DNA of 64,000 nucleotides. Origin: Rutidosis leptorrhynchoides. Its lineage: Eukaryota; Streptophyta; Magnoliopsida; Asterales; Asteraceae. Positions 1 through 10,292 of this stretch are shown in pieces. The notes beneath the pieces are model-generated. The model saw only the letters and a program-made list of their open reading frames with translations. It had not been told where the DNA came from and searched no databases. The stretch is from positions 631,167,501 through 631,231,500 of the forward strand of contig NC_092335.1 in assembly GCF_046630445.1 (NCBI RefSeq), given 5' to 3'. The stretch's first letter is position 1; each line of letters starts with the position of its first letter. The position numbers were made by a program, and so were the translations under genes.

Positions 1-1128
1 ATTTGGTAGATTAGCAAGACTCGATAAGAATGGCGATGCTTCTGTGCGGCAAAGGGTTACATGGAATGGCTCGAAATGTGCAGGTTCATGGGAATGGCTT
101 CGGGAACCGAATGGCAGATCACTGGACGAGCTTAATAATCTCAATACGTTGCTTGATTCGGATGTTATATGTCCGGAAAAAAGCGACTCGTGGCGATGGA
201 TATTAAGCTCCAATGGTAACTTCTCAACAAACACTCTGTCGAATTTACTTTGTGATGCGATGTTTACTTCAGGTCCAAACACCACTGAAACTTTAAGAAA
301 CAATTTTCTTCCAAAAAAAGTAGAGGTGTTCGTTTGGCGTGCTCGGAAAAGGAAAATTCCCGTCCTAACCGAACTCGATAAAAGGGGTGTTGATCTACAC
401 TTCGTTCGTTGTCCAATTTGTGATGGCGATGTGGAGTCGGTAGACCATTCACTTCTGTTTTGTCAACAAGCATATGAGATTTGGTTAAAAGTTTATAATT
501 TATAATTGGTGGGGATTCAATGGGGTGACAAACTTGAGTTTTGGAGAAGCTTTTCGGGGTACTTCTAGCATTCCGATGACACCATTAGGTGCGAAGATTT
601 GGCAAGGAGTCGAGTGGACGTGTGCGTATCTAATATGGAAGAACCGGAATCAAAAGACTTTTAATAACAAGTGTTGGACTACACCGGTTGCATTATGTGA
701 AATTCAAATAACATGCTTTGATTGGATCGCAAAACGGTGCAAAAACGTTGATATAGATTGGCATAATTGGCTAAACAACCCGCAAGCTTTTGTAATATAA
801 TCATAATATGTTTAGATAGGATACTATCTTAGCATCGTAGTTCGTGTTATGTTAGTCACACCGCCTCATACTTTCATCACCTCCATACCTTCTCATGTCC
901 GCCTGATTCTTACTCTTCAGCCACATCCAGATGAAAAGCAAACTCACCATCGTCATCCTCATTATTGTATAAGGATTAAAGTTTGGGGGGTGAATTTGTT
1001 TGTTTTTTTGTATGTAACTAGTCGAGATACTTTGGGCAAGTTGGGTTGCTGCTAAATAACTTGGCTGCTCCCTCTTGTTCCTGTTTCTTTTACTTATTTT
1101 AATATATTGATGGTTTTCAAAAAAAAAA
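1..1128 (+). mobile_element. LINE (non-LTR retrotransposon), 3' portion
   Basis: This is the 3' end of a plant L1-type LINE. It enters the window already inside ORF2, holds the C-terminal zinc-binding region of the reverse transcriptase protein to about 800, then an untranslated tail. It ends in a run of A at 1119-1128, as expected for LINE integration. The 5' part lies outside the window. Confidence 0.85.
2..800 (+). pseudogene. LINE ORF2 C-terminus (zf-RVT domain), frameshifted
   Basis: The frame open from base 2 encodes the zinc-binding C-terminal domain found after the reverse transcriptase of plant LINEs (zf-RVT type). The core is a Cys/His block reading CPICDGDVESVDHSLLFC, with a preceding FVWRARKRKIP segment typical of that domain. 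The frame stops at 503-505. It resumes one frame over at about 504-800 with the usual LINE tail (IWKNRNQKTFNN, then a stop). The break is explained by a 7-bp tandem duplication, TATAATT at 494-500 and again at 501-507; removing one copy joins the two halves. The catalytic polymerase part is outside the window. This copy cannot make an intact protein. Confidence 0.85.
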
Positions 1129-1637
1129 TATATTATTAGTCACTTTCTTTACTTGTCGGATAAGAAAAAAAATTACTCCGTATAATCTGTCTTGAAAAAT
1201 AATGTCACATGTAGTGACAAAACAATGATGTGGCGATGGCGATACGGTGTACTATATACAAAATAACTTTGAAATTTTCGATATGTAGCGTATAGACCTT
1301 GCTAACACAAGATGACAAAGATTTTTGTGTCATTCAGTAGACTTGCACGATTTTAATATTTTCGGTAAGATTTTATATAACTATATTTAAATATGTTGTT
1401 TTCATAGTCTGATAACATGGACCACCTGCCAAAAAAATTTTGATGTTTAGATGATTAATCCAATTATTCGTTGAATTTTCTTAGCCCTATCTGGTGAAAA
1501 TATTTTTCATTTAACATTATGTACATACAGTATTTATAATAATATGAAGTATCATCTAAATATAAGTGATACTATAAAAATCGATTGAACTATAATCGAA
1601 AAGTTTCCCATTTATTCAAACCAGTTTTATTTATTTT
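1129..1637. other. AT-rich spacer, no gene seen
   Basis: AT-rich sequence after the LINE poly-A tail. I see no coding frame of note, no clear repeat and no recognisable element end. Confidence 0.5.
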
Positions 1638-1750
1638 TTTGTATCACTCAGGGGACTAAATCACTCACACGTTCATCTCCCGTAGTTGCATAACCCATCC
1701 GCAACTACTGTCCTGGAGGAAACCCGGATCAATCCGAGGGCATGGCCGGC

Positions 1751-1784
<34 letters not shown>

Positions 1785-1934
1785 CTTCCCCGCACTAAGC
1801 GAAAGACGATCTAGGTGGATATACTTCATTCATGTTAGGGATAACATTGAGTCCAATGTTGCAGTTCAGCAGAGTCGACTACAGACCTCTCGCTAAGAGA
1901 GACAGACCACTACCAGTTGAGCTACAATCCAATG
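1638..1934 (-). mobile_element. SINE-like, tRNA-derived repeat
   Basis: Read on the minus strand, this begins with a good RNA polymerase III A-box (TAGCTCAACTGGTAGTGG) just inside the 5' end. About 30 nt later comes a partial B-box match (TAGTCGACTCT against GGTTCGANTCC). It continues for about 200 nt and ends in an A-rich tail near 1638. That is the layout of a tRNA-derived SINE. I could not find a convincing target duplication, and a homopolymer expansion sits in the body, so the exact ends are uncertain. Confidence 0.4.
1753..1783. repeat. Poly-C tract, 31 bases
   Basis: An uninterrupted run of 31 C on the plus strand (31 G on the minus strand) in otherwise AT-rich DNA, within the body of the SINE-like repeat. 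The true length may differ because homopolymers are hard to sequence. Confidence 0.9.
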
Positions 1935-2423
1935 TTTTCTGCTGGTTGAACCGACAAACTAATATGGAAAAGAATGTTTTCGTCTGATTTTTTACAATAA
2001 TTTTTAATGATTACTAACTTGATTTATAAAAGTTGAATATATTAAACTTGATTTATTGTAAACATGAAAAACTACAGTATAACTTTTCAAATATATATTA
2101 TCGTAATTAATTAATTAATTTTGTTTCTCTGTCAAATTATCTATCTAACAAAATAAAATTAATACTCCGTAGCATATAGTTGTCACTGGTTTGACCAGTT
2201 GGCTAAAACCAAATCTAATAGTAAGAATAAAAACGGCGTTACAGATATTTACATTGAAATGTTTAATTTGAATTTACCACTTTGGTCAATACCATTTTCA
2301 GCTCATTTTTCTCTGCTCTTATCAATCCAATCTGGATCTGGATAATTGTTATTTCCTTAACTTTTATTTACATTTACATATTCAATATTGAATCTCCTAA
2401 CTCTTATTCGTTTTATAGCTAAA
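1935..2423. other. AT-rich spacer, no gene seen
   Basis: Non-coding AT-rich DNA between the SINE-like repeat and the Helitron terminus. I see no ORF or element boundary. Confidence 0.5.
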
Positions 2424-2449
2424 CTAGCTTATAACCCGCGACTTCGCGG
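2424..2449 (-). other. Helitron 3' terminus: hairpin plus CTAG
   Basis: The minus strand reads a palindromic CCCGCGA/TCGCGGG stem with a two-base loop, then TTATAAG and CTAG, with T as the next host base. This matches the rule for Helitron 3' ends (hairpin about 10 nt before CTRR). Confidence 0.7.
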
Positions 2450-2741
2450 GATTTTACATAACACTTTTGTAAATACTTTTGTAATTAGTTTAAATAAGAA
2501 AAAGGGAATATGTCAAGCCTATTCATATTGGTTTGTAACTGATTCATTAGCATCAGGTATTGTGTAGCGTTCATTATATTTTGACACTTTGATACGTTGT
2601 GGTTTGTGTTGTTGAGAATCCGGCATGATCAATCGAATGAATATATTTCACCCCTCCTGATGTTAAGATGACAATTTATCTTTTGCAAGAATTTGAATTC
2701 GGAGATGCTTAGATATATCTTATTCGGGAAATTAAAATTCA

Positions 2742-3053
2742 TGTTATATCTAATTTCAACCAGACTACACCTTTTACGCTTACCAAATTACTTTCACTTC
2801 CCATTTTGACTGGTTACATAACCCACACAACCCGTCCATTAGGCAAAGTGTAAACAACCTGACTACACCTTCATGATATATCTAATTTTAACCTGATTAC
2901 ACCTTTTATATCTAATTTCATGTAAACAACTTCTTCTTATATCTAATTTCAACCTGACTACACCATTTACCTTTACCAAATTACTTTCACATCCCATTTG
3001 ACCCGTTAAATAACCTACACAACCCATTCATTAGGCAAAGTGTAAACAAACTT
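2742..3053. repeat. Imperfect direct repeat, about 195-bp period
   Basis: A block of about 110 bp (ATATCTAATTTCAACC, then a run ending GGCAAAGTGTAAAC) occurs at about 2742-2852 and again at about 2937-3053. A degenerate partial copy lies between them. The block is within the Helitron-like unit, left of the MULE. Confidence 0.6.
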
Positions 3054-3116
3054 GAGGCGAAATAAACACCAACAGATACTAAAAGCTAACCTAGCAACAA
3101 TGAAACTTGCATGTGT

Positions 3117-3125
3117 TTAAATAAT
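3117..3125 (+). other. MULE target site duplication, left copy
   Basis: TTAAATAAT, matched exactly by 8685-8693. Nine bases is the duplication length characteristic of Mutator-like elements, which fixes both ends of the element. Confidence 0.9.
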
Positions 3126-3313
3126 GAAAAAATTACATCGATGGTACCTGTGGTTTGTTGAACTTTTCGTCACAGCACCTATGGTTTTTTTTTTGCTTGA
3201 ATGGTACCTGAAGTATGTGGCTGTATCATGGATAATACCTGATGCAAACTGCCGTCCCTTTTTAACAGATCAAATCTGTCATGTGCCATGCATATGAGGG
3301 CATTTTGGTCCAT
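3126..3313 (+). repeat. MULE left terminal inverted repeat
   Basis: About 186 bp, pairing with 8499-8684 in inverted orientation with scattered mismatches. The two best conserved stretches are the terminal 30 bp and the segment around CAAACTGCCGTC. In MULEs the TIRs carry the transposase-binding sites and promoters. Confidence 0.85.
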
Positions 3314-3445
3314 TCCTATTTTTTGTTACACATTAAAGGCATTCCAATCAGCGGATGTCATTATAATCTGTATATTAGCCTTCAAAAATATCAAACTACG
3401 GTTCATAATATTCTGGTTCCAACACAAACCCTAATAATCAACCTG

Positions 3446-3531
3446 ATGGATTCCAATTTGTATCAAATGCGTGACCAGTTATCCTCATTCGATGTCAACA
3501 ACATATACGGTAAGATTATGGTTTATTAAAC

Positions 3532-3568
<37 letters not shown>

Positions 3569-6498
3569 AAACTGATTTTACTGTTTCATTCATTATGATC
3601 AATTTTTTCATTTTCTTATGTACATGTAGATGTATATCCCGGATTGTTTACAATCAAACTACATCATGGTGGCAATTTTACTCATCCTCCACGTAGGGAT
3701 TATGTTAATGGAAAGGTAAATTATTTTGACTTGGTTGCAGGTGATACCTTTAGTGTTAATGAGATAAGAAAAATGGTGTTGGATCTTGGTTATGATTGCA
3801 ATTCTAGGATGTCTTACCATTTTTGTGTTCCTGATTCTAATTTGGATTTTGGATTAGAACCATTAGAGAGTGAGATTGATGTTAACAATTTAAAGCAACA
3901 TGTTGGTTTGAATAAGGAAATTAGTGTGTTTATTGTAAATGAAAAACAACAGTCCACGTATTTCAATCATGATCAGGATAATAGATTGGTAATAGTTGAG
4001 GAGGATAAGAGTGACAATTATGTTGAGAATGAAATAAGTAATGAACAAAGTGAGGATGATGATAGTGACTTTTATGTTCATGAAGATAATCACCTACTAG
4101 ACTTTGATGTTGATATGAATGACTTCCATTGTAGCATCGACAAAGATAGTGAATTCATGGGAAATTCTTCTAAAGTTGTTGAAGTAAGTGATAATGAGCA
4201 GCAGATGGTTGTTATAGAAACTTTGAATCATGATGATTTTGATAGTGATCATGAGTATGCAGATGACATTGAAGGTGACAGAAAGAAGAAGTTAAAGGAA
4301 TTAAAGATCCAAGAAAACCAGTTGTGTGATTTGTCAAAGACTAATTTGTATTTGGGACAAGAATTTGGGACAAAAAAAGAAGCTATGGAATGCATCAAGT
4401 TGCATGCTATTGAAACCCAAAGGGATATTGTGTTTAAATACAATGATGAGAGAAGGGTTAGAGCAGTTTGTAAAGGGTTAATATCAGATGTTGTGATAGT
4501 GGCTGAAAAAGGTAATCAGGTTGTTGGTTCTACTAATGATAAGGGCAAGAGTGTAGTTGAGGATGACAAAACAGCATCCGAAGGAAAGAAAAGTTGGAGA
4601 AACAAAGAGCTTAACAAAGTGGAATGCAAGTGGGTAGTTCATATTTCAAAGAAAAGTGGTTCAGAGACTTGGCAAGTTGTAACATTGAAGGATAAACACT
4701 TGTGTTCTTATTCTAGAGATGTTAAGCACTGCACATATAATTTTCTTGCAACACAGGTTGTTGCACAACTACCCTCAAATCCAAGATTACCTGCAAAGGC
4801 TATAAAGGTTCAGGCTGAAAAACAATATGGAATTAATGTACACATGATGAAGGCATACAGAGCATTACAGAAGGCAAAAAAAATTGTTGAAGGAGATTAT
4901 GCAGAACAATATAATCATTTAAGGGATTATTTAGTTGAACTGAAAAGAGTTCATCCAGGTACTACTATCAAAGTTGCAACAGAAACTTGTGAAGCAGATG
5001 GTACAGCTATGATCTTTAAGAGGGTATATATTTGTTTAGGACCTTTGAAAGCAGGGTTCAATGCTTTAGGTAGGGATTTGCTTGGTTTGGATGGGGCATT
5101 TATGAAAGAGCCAGCAACAGGTCAACTATTAACTGCAGTTGGAGTTGACTCAAACAATGGTATTTATCCTTTGGCTTATGCTATTGTTGAGAAAGAAACA
5201 TACAATTCTTGGTTATGGTTCTTAAGTAATCTAGGAGAGGATTTGGATCTAACTGAAAGATCAAACTTCACATTCATTAGTGATAGACAAAAGGTATTAT
5301 TTATATAAATAATTGTTTCAGTTTTTTATTTTTTAAACTCTAATATGTATTTATTGAATTTAAATAAATTGAATTTTTTACAGGGTCTAATGCCAGCCAT
5401 TGAAAGATTGTTTCCATGTGCTGAGCATAGATATTGTTTGAGGCACATACATGAAAACATGAAGACAAAAGGTTGGAATGGTGTTGCATATAAACAATTG
5501 CTATGGAAATGTGCAAAAGCAACAACAGTTCCAGAATTTGAACAACACATGCAGGAAGTAAAGGGGTTAAATGAAGCATGTTACAAATATTTAGCTGATA
5601 TCCAGCCTCATCATTGGACAAGAAGCCACTTTTCTGGTATATGTCATTACTATCTTTAATATTGTTATACCTGTAGCTAGAAAGAAGTACTTTTGATAAG
5701 ATTATGTATCACTTTTCAGGCAGGGCTTTGACAGATGTGCTTTTGAGCAATATGTGTGAGATTCTTAACAGGTGGTTAGTTGAAGCAAGAGATAAGCCTA
5801 TCATCACTGCATTAGAGTATATTAGGGAGTACTTGATGAAAAGGATAGTGACAGTCAATAAAGAGATATCTAAGTCTGATGGTCCTTTAACACCTGGAGC
5901 AACAAAGGTCTTTGATGAAATCAAGAAAGAGGCTCAAAAATACAGTGTGATGTGGAATGGTGATCATTTATACCAAGTTAGTGGACCACACAATTATCAA
6001 CGTGTAGTAGATATGAATGCAAGAATGTGTTCTTGTAGAAAGTGGGAGCTCACTGCAATGCCATGTAAACATGCAGTGGCTGCATTGTACTACATGGGTG
6101 CATTTGGTACACGTGTAGGTCACCTTGAAAGTTGGGTTCATCGTGTTCATTGGTTAGAAACATGGAGGAACACTTACAGTTTCAAAATCAGTCCTTTGAA
6201 TTCAATGGAACTGTGGTGTAAATCAAATGTTACTAGTAAACTTCTTCCACCTTTGATTGTGGCAACTGCTGGAAGACCAAAAAAGAACAGGAGAAAGGGT
6301 ATGGATGAAGCTGCAACCATGAACTCAGGTGGTAAGTTGTCCAGGCAAGGGAAAACAACTCGTTGTGGAAAATGTGGTCGATTAGGTCATAATCAAAGAG
6401 GCTGTACAAATGAAGGTAGTGTTGGTAATAGCAGTGGACCAAAAAGACAAGCTAAACAACCTGGTAAAACTGGTGGCAATAAGAAGACTAAAGTTTAA
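3446..6498 (+). CDS. MULE (MuDR-family) transposase, 4 exons
   Basis: Proposed exons are 3446-3509, 3630-5293, 5384-5636 and 5720-6498. All introns have GT..AG ends and the exon total is 2,760 nt, giving 919 codons plus stop with no break. Domains in order: an N-terminal YPGLFTIKLHHGG segment usual in plant MULE proteins; an acidic linker; the MuDR DNA-binding domain from about residue 260; the MULE RNase-H-fold catalytic core; a SWIM zinc finger (C764, C766, C776, H778); and a CCHC knuckle (C876, C879, H884, C889) before a basic tail. Likely catalytic residues are D509 (in LGLDGAF), D573 (in FISDRQK) and E674 (in NMCEILN). The protein would bind the TIRs in the nucleus and cut and re-insert the element. 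The first exon is inferred from the splice match and the family's usual N-terminus. All key residues are present, so the gene may be functional. Confidence 0.88.
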
Positions 6499-6742
6499 TT
6501 ATTGATGTTTTTAATTAGTGTTTTATCTTATGTTTTTTGAACCTAGAATATCAAGTTATGCAAAATTATGGATGTTTTTGATTTAAGTTTTTTGAACTTA
6601 TTTATTGTTAGGGTTTGATGGATGCTGTTGATTTATGTTTAATGGTACTATTGTAGGTCAAACTGACCATTTCTGTTGAATGGATGTCAAACTGACCATT
6701 TCTGTTGATTTATGTTTAATGGTTCTATTATTAGGGTTAACT

Positions 6743-7315
6743 GTCCATTTTATGTTAAATGGATGTCATTTATGCCTTTGTATTACAAAAAAAAGTAAAA
6801 ATAAAAAATAAAAATAAAAAAAAAAGAAAAAAAAACAGGTCAGTAATGTCAAATTGGGTCAAGAATGTCAAATTGGGTCAAACATACCACCATGAATGAG
6901 TAAATTATCCATTTATGTTAAAAAAAAAAAAAAAAAAATGGGGTCAAGGGGTTCAAATTGGGTCAAACATAAATAGATAACCACCATGAATGGGTAAACT
7001 GTCCATTTATGTAAAATTATCCATTTATGTTAAATGGATGTCATTTAGACCTTTGTATTACAAAAAAAGTAAAAATAAAAAAAAAATAATAAAAAAAAAA
7101 CAGGTCAGTAATGTCAAATTGGGTCAAGAATGTCAAATTGGGTCAAACATACCACCATGAATGGGTAAACTGTCCATTTATGTTATAAAAAAAAATAACA
7201 GGTCAAGGGGTTCAAATTGGGTCAAACATAAATAGATAACCACCATGAATGGGTAAACTGTCCATTTATGTAAAATTATCCATTTATGTTAAATGGATGT
7301 CATTTATACCTTTGT

Positions 7316-7351
<36 letters not shown>

Positions 7352-7420
7352 GGTCATTAATGTCAAATTGGGTCAAGAATGTCAAATTGGGTCAAACATA
7401 CCACAATGGATGGGTTTACT
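6743..7420. repeat. Tandem repeat, 260-275 bp unit, about 2.5 copies
   Basis: Units begin near 6743, 7020 and 7279 with a TCCATTTATGTTAAATGG segment. Each contains an A-rich stretch followed by the short motif TGTCAAATTGGGTCAA, doubled. It lies between the convergent ends of the two MULE genes and is non-coding. Confidence 0.8.
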
Positions 7421-7439
7421 GACCTGTTTATTTTAAACA

Positions 7440-7690
7440 GTCAATTTAAGTCACTTTTTTGCACTAAAAGTCAATTTAGCTCAATTTTTGCACTTAAAGT
7501 CAGTTTAGGTAAATTTAGGTAGTAAAAGTCAATGTAGGTCAATTTAGGTCACTTATAGTCACTAACATTCTACAAGAACATACTAACAGATTATTTTGGT
7601 CACTAAATTTAGGTCACTTATAGTCAATTTAGGTCACTTTTGACACTAACACTAAATTTTGGCACTTATAGTCACTTTTTGGCACTTACA
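7440..7690. repeat. Short degenerate repeats of a GTCAATTTAGGTCACTT type
   Basis: A stretch built from many variants of a roughly 20-bp unit (GTCAATTTAGGTCACTTTT, TTTTGGCACTTA). It follows the longer tandem repeat inside the MULE. I see no coding content. Confidence 0.6.
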
Positions 7691-7980
7691 TTCAATTATT
7701 GTTTGGCACTGCACAAAAATGCTTTAAAGGAAAATGCACAAAAATGCAATAGTCTTAAGATATGCAATAAGCAAAGTAGAAAGTTCAAGAATGCTATATG
7801 TTACACAAACATCAAAACTGAGTACGAAATTGCACAATAATGGATATTATAAAGGAAACTGCAAATGGATTCATTTCTGATTCAAAACAAGAGTTACAGT
7901 GGACCATTCCAACTATTCTTGGATTCAAACTACCATTCCATAATACATTGAGCCAAAATACGTTTCAATACATCAAATTA

Positions 7981-8382
7981 CTAATCTAAACAACTAAAGT
8001 AACATACATGAAAAAAACAACCAACAACACAATAACTAAAAACTAAAAACTTCAACTTCTTTTCTCGATTCTTCAGCATTTTGACCTCCTCTTTTACCCT
8101 CCTGACCTCATCTTCAAGAGTATTCTTGGACCTCAACAAATAACCCTGGTATAACAACTAGTGAACGAGAACACATTGGAGGATCATACCATGCAATAAA
8201 CGGACAATTGGACCACTGAACAAAAAAAAAAAAAAACATTATCGATAAATTAGGGTTTATAACGAACCACATTAGGGTTTATCATCACAGCACCAAAGAG
8301 AAAAAAGTGAATACCTTTGTAGGGCAACTGTAATAGCGACGACCAGGATTAAGATCGACCTTCCACAAAAACAATCAACCAT
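7981..8382 (-). pseudogene. GRF-type zinc-finger protein, second gene of the MULE
   Basis: On the minus strand, exon 1 (8382-8315) starts MVDCFCG and leads to NPGRRYYSCPTK. After a GT..AG intron (8314-8216), exon 2 (8215-7981) reads WSNCPFIAWYDPPMC, then a lysine/glutamate-rich coiled coil (DEVRRVKEEVKMLK) and a hydrophobic C-terminus that could span a membrane. The Cys residues with GRRYY and F.AWYDPP match GRF zinc fingers, a nucleic-acid-binding motif. Two single-base frame errors break it: one within exon 1 before NPGRR and one at IPG before the coiled coil. Its promoter would be the right TIR. It is either a decayed gene or shows consensus errors. The recognition rests on motifs, not a search. 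Confidence 0.65.
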
Positions 8383-8498
8383 AGTGACGAATTGGGGAAT
8401 TACGAAATTAGGGTTTATATCGATTTGGGTATTACTCAGGAAACACGTCAGTTTATTGACGGGTTAAAAAGCCTTTTATATTGAACAAAATATGTAAA

Positions 8499-8684
8499 GG
8501 ACTAAAGTGCCCTCACATGCATCTCACATGTGAGACCTTAACGGCACAAAAGTGACGGCAGTTTGCTTCAGGTACTATACATGAAACAGCCACAAACTAC
8601 AGGTACCATTCAAGCTAAAAAAAAACCATAGGTGCTGTGACGATAAGTATAACAAACCACAGGTACTATCGACGTAATTTTTTC
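8499..8684 (-). repeat. MULE right terminal inverted repeat
   Basis: Inverted partner of 3126-3313, ending at 8684 directly before the second TTAAATAAT copy (8685-8693). It lies just upstream of the GRF gene start. Confidence 0.85.
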
Positions 8685-8693
8685 TTAAATAAT

Positions 8694-9969
8694 AAACAAA
8701 ACGATATCAGGAATCAAGATTGCATCAAGGTAAGTTAGTCAGAATATTGGGGAACAAAAAAGCAGTCCACCTTAATGCTATTAACATGTAAGCTAAAGAA
8801 ACCGCTACATTAAAATAAACTGTTATTGTATTTTCTCTAAATGGCACTGAAGACTCACTTTTATAACTAATTAACCATATATAGGCATATCAGTGTAGTT
8901 TGTAAAAGGGATATTTTCATTGAATGTAGCATATTTGACCAAGTAAAAAATATGGTCTGTTCTAGAACATATGCTAATTTAAACCAATTTAAAAAGCAAA
9001 TAAAAATTTTGTGCTGATCTAGCACATATGCTACATCATCATCTTTGCATCTAGATACGACTTCTTTCAAGCCTTTGTCACAAATTGGTCATTTGTTGCA
9101 TATTAAATCAACATCTTGAATTAATTTAAGATATTTACATGAGCTTCATTACGAACTAAACAATTTATAATATTTTTTTTTACATGCAAGGGAGCCAAGA
9201 ACCTCCTAATTATTTTATTTTTCTTCATTTTCACCAACTGGGACAGAACATATATGTTTAACAGTTTTCATAGACATACCGATTGTTAAAGTGGAAATTC
9301 CATTGACTTATCACCCCGTTGCTATGGATAGCTCCATAAAGGTACAAAATCTGAAGAAAAGAAGTTTCGATGGATGTTTCCATGAATAGCTCCATCACAA
9401 TTGAATTTTCCATGGATGTTCATGCTAGAAAAGAAGTTTGAAATGCTTGTTGTTGGTTTGAACATTACTCCCGCATGAATCACTCATCTCACCCTACACA
9501 AAAAGTCAAACAATTTAGTCAACCAAAATGTCAAATACAATACCAAGAACAGTTTGAAGAGTACTTACTTTAAAGGCCAAAAAACATCTAAACTCGAATG
9601 CGACTGAGATGAAGCGTGAAGCTTTAAAAGGATCCGGTGTAAGAAATTCTTTGGTGACACCGTGATGTTGATGCAATAAGTGTCTTTGTCGTTTGACCCA
9701 TTTTGACACCTACTGTTAAAATGCTTTCTCTATATAAGGATCAACAATATTACACATCGTTTAATTATAAATAATTCTCAAATACAACTAATGTGTAACC
9801 AAACAAATCAAGTAATTAACCACGAGATTTTATCAAAAATAAATCCCTTACGCTACCTGAAAGGATGATTTTGAAGCTCTGAGATACCCGTTCTACTGCT
9901 TATATTGCATCAACAAGTTGATTTATCCAATTTAGATACCTATACCGACATGCATAAGGCAAAGACATA
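8694..9969. other. Helitron-like unit interior, no gene seen
   Basis: AT-rich sequence with only short frames and no recognisable protein. A short imperfect internal repeat (GCTCCAT and AGAAAAGAAGTTT variants) lies around 9320-9450. Confidence 0.5.
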
Positions 9970-10292
9970 GGGTGTGTTTGGGTGACGAGCTTGTTGGAGC
10001 TTATGGAAGCTTATAGGAGCTTGAGCTTATGATTTTAATAAGCTCCAAGTCATAAGCTTCGTTTGGTAGAGAAAAAAAGTAGAGCTTATGAAATCATATG
10101 CTCTGAAAAAATAAGTTACTTTTAGTAGCTTATGAAAAAAAGTAGAGCTTATGAACTGGAAAATAAGCTCCAGCTAGTTTATCAAACACTTATAAAAAAT
10201 AATAAGCTCCAGCTACCAGCTTAAAAAATAAGCTCCAGCTCCAGCTCTATCTCATAAGCTCCAGCTCCAGCTACTTTCATCCAAACACACCC
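9970..10292. mobile_element. MITE, 323 bp, TIR GGGTGTGTTTGG
   Basis: The ends are inverted repeats: GGGTGTGTTTGGGTGA on the left, and on the right the complement of GGGTGTGTTTGGATGA. The sequence is flanked on both sides by ATA (9967-9969, 10293-10295), suggesting a 3-bp target duplication as in PIF/Harbinger-type MITEs. The interior is filled with repeats of AAGCTCCAGCT and AGCTTATG. It is non-coding, and superfamily assignment is tentative. Confidence 0.75.

Larger units (their letters stand above)
3126..8684 (+). mobile_element. Complete Mutator-like element (MULE), two convergent genes
   Basis: A full-length MULE of 5,559 bp bounded by exact 9-bp direct repeats. It has long terminal inverted repeats (about 3126-3313 and 8499-8684, starting GAAAAAATTACATCGAT). 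From the left TIR a transposase gene reads rightwards (3446-6498). From the right TIR a GRF zinc-finger gene reads leftwards (7981-8382). They converge on a repeat-rich middle. The layout recalls maize MuDR, whose mudrA and mudrB genes are also convergent, one from each TIR. The transposase looks intact and the second gene does not. Confidence 0.9.

Noticed and set aside
1855..1934. A tRNA gene on the minus strand
   Set aside because: Only the promoter boxes resemble a tRNA. No cloverleaf with acceptor and anticodon stems could be drawn, so a SINE head is the better reading.
3281..3529. 82-codon ORF at the left end of the MULE
   Set aside because: It starts inside the TIR. Only its last part, from 3446, coincides with the real first transposase exon, which ends at a splice donor at 3510.
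6743..7690. CRISPR-like or satellite array
   Set aside because: Units are long, A-rich and imperfect with no unique spacers. The sequence is eukaryotic and the array lies inside a MULE.
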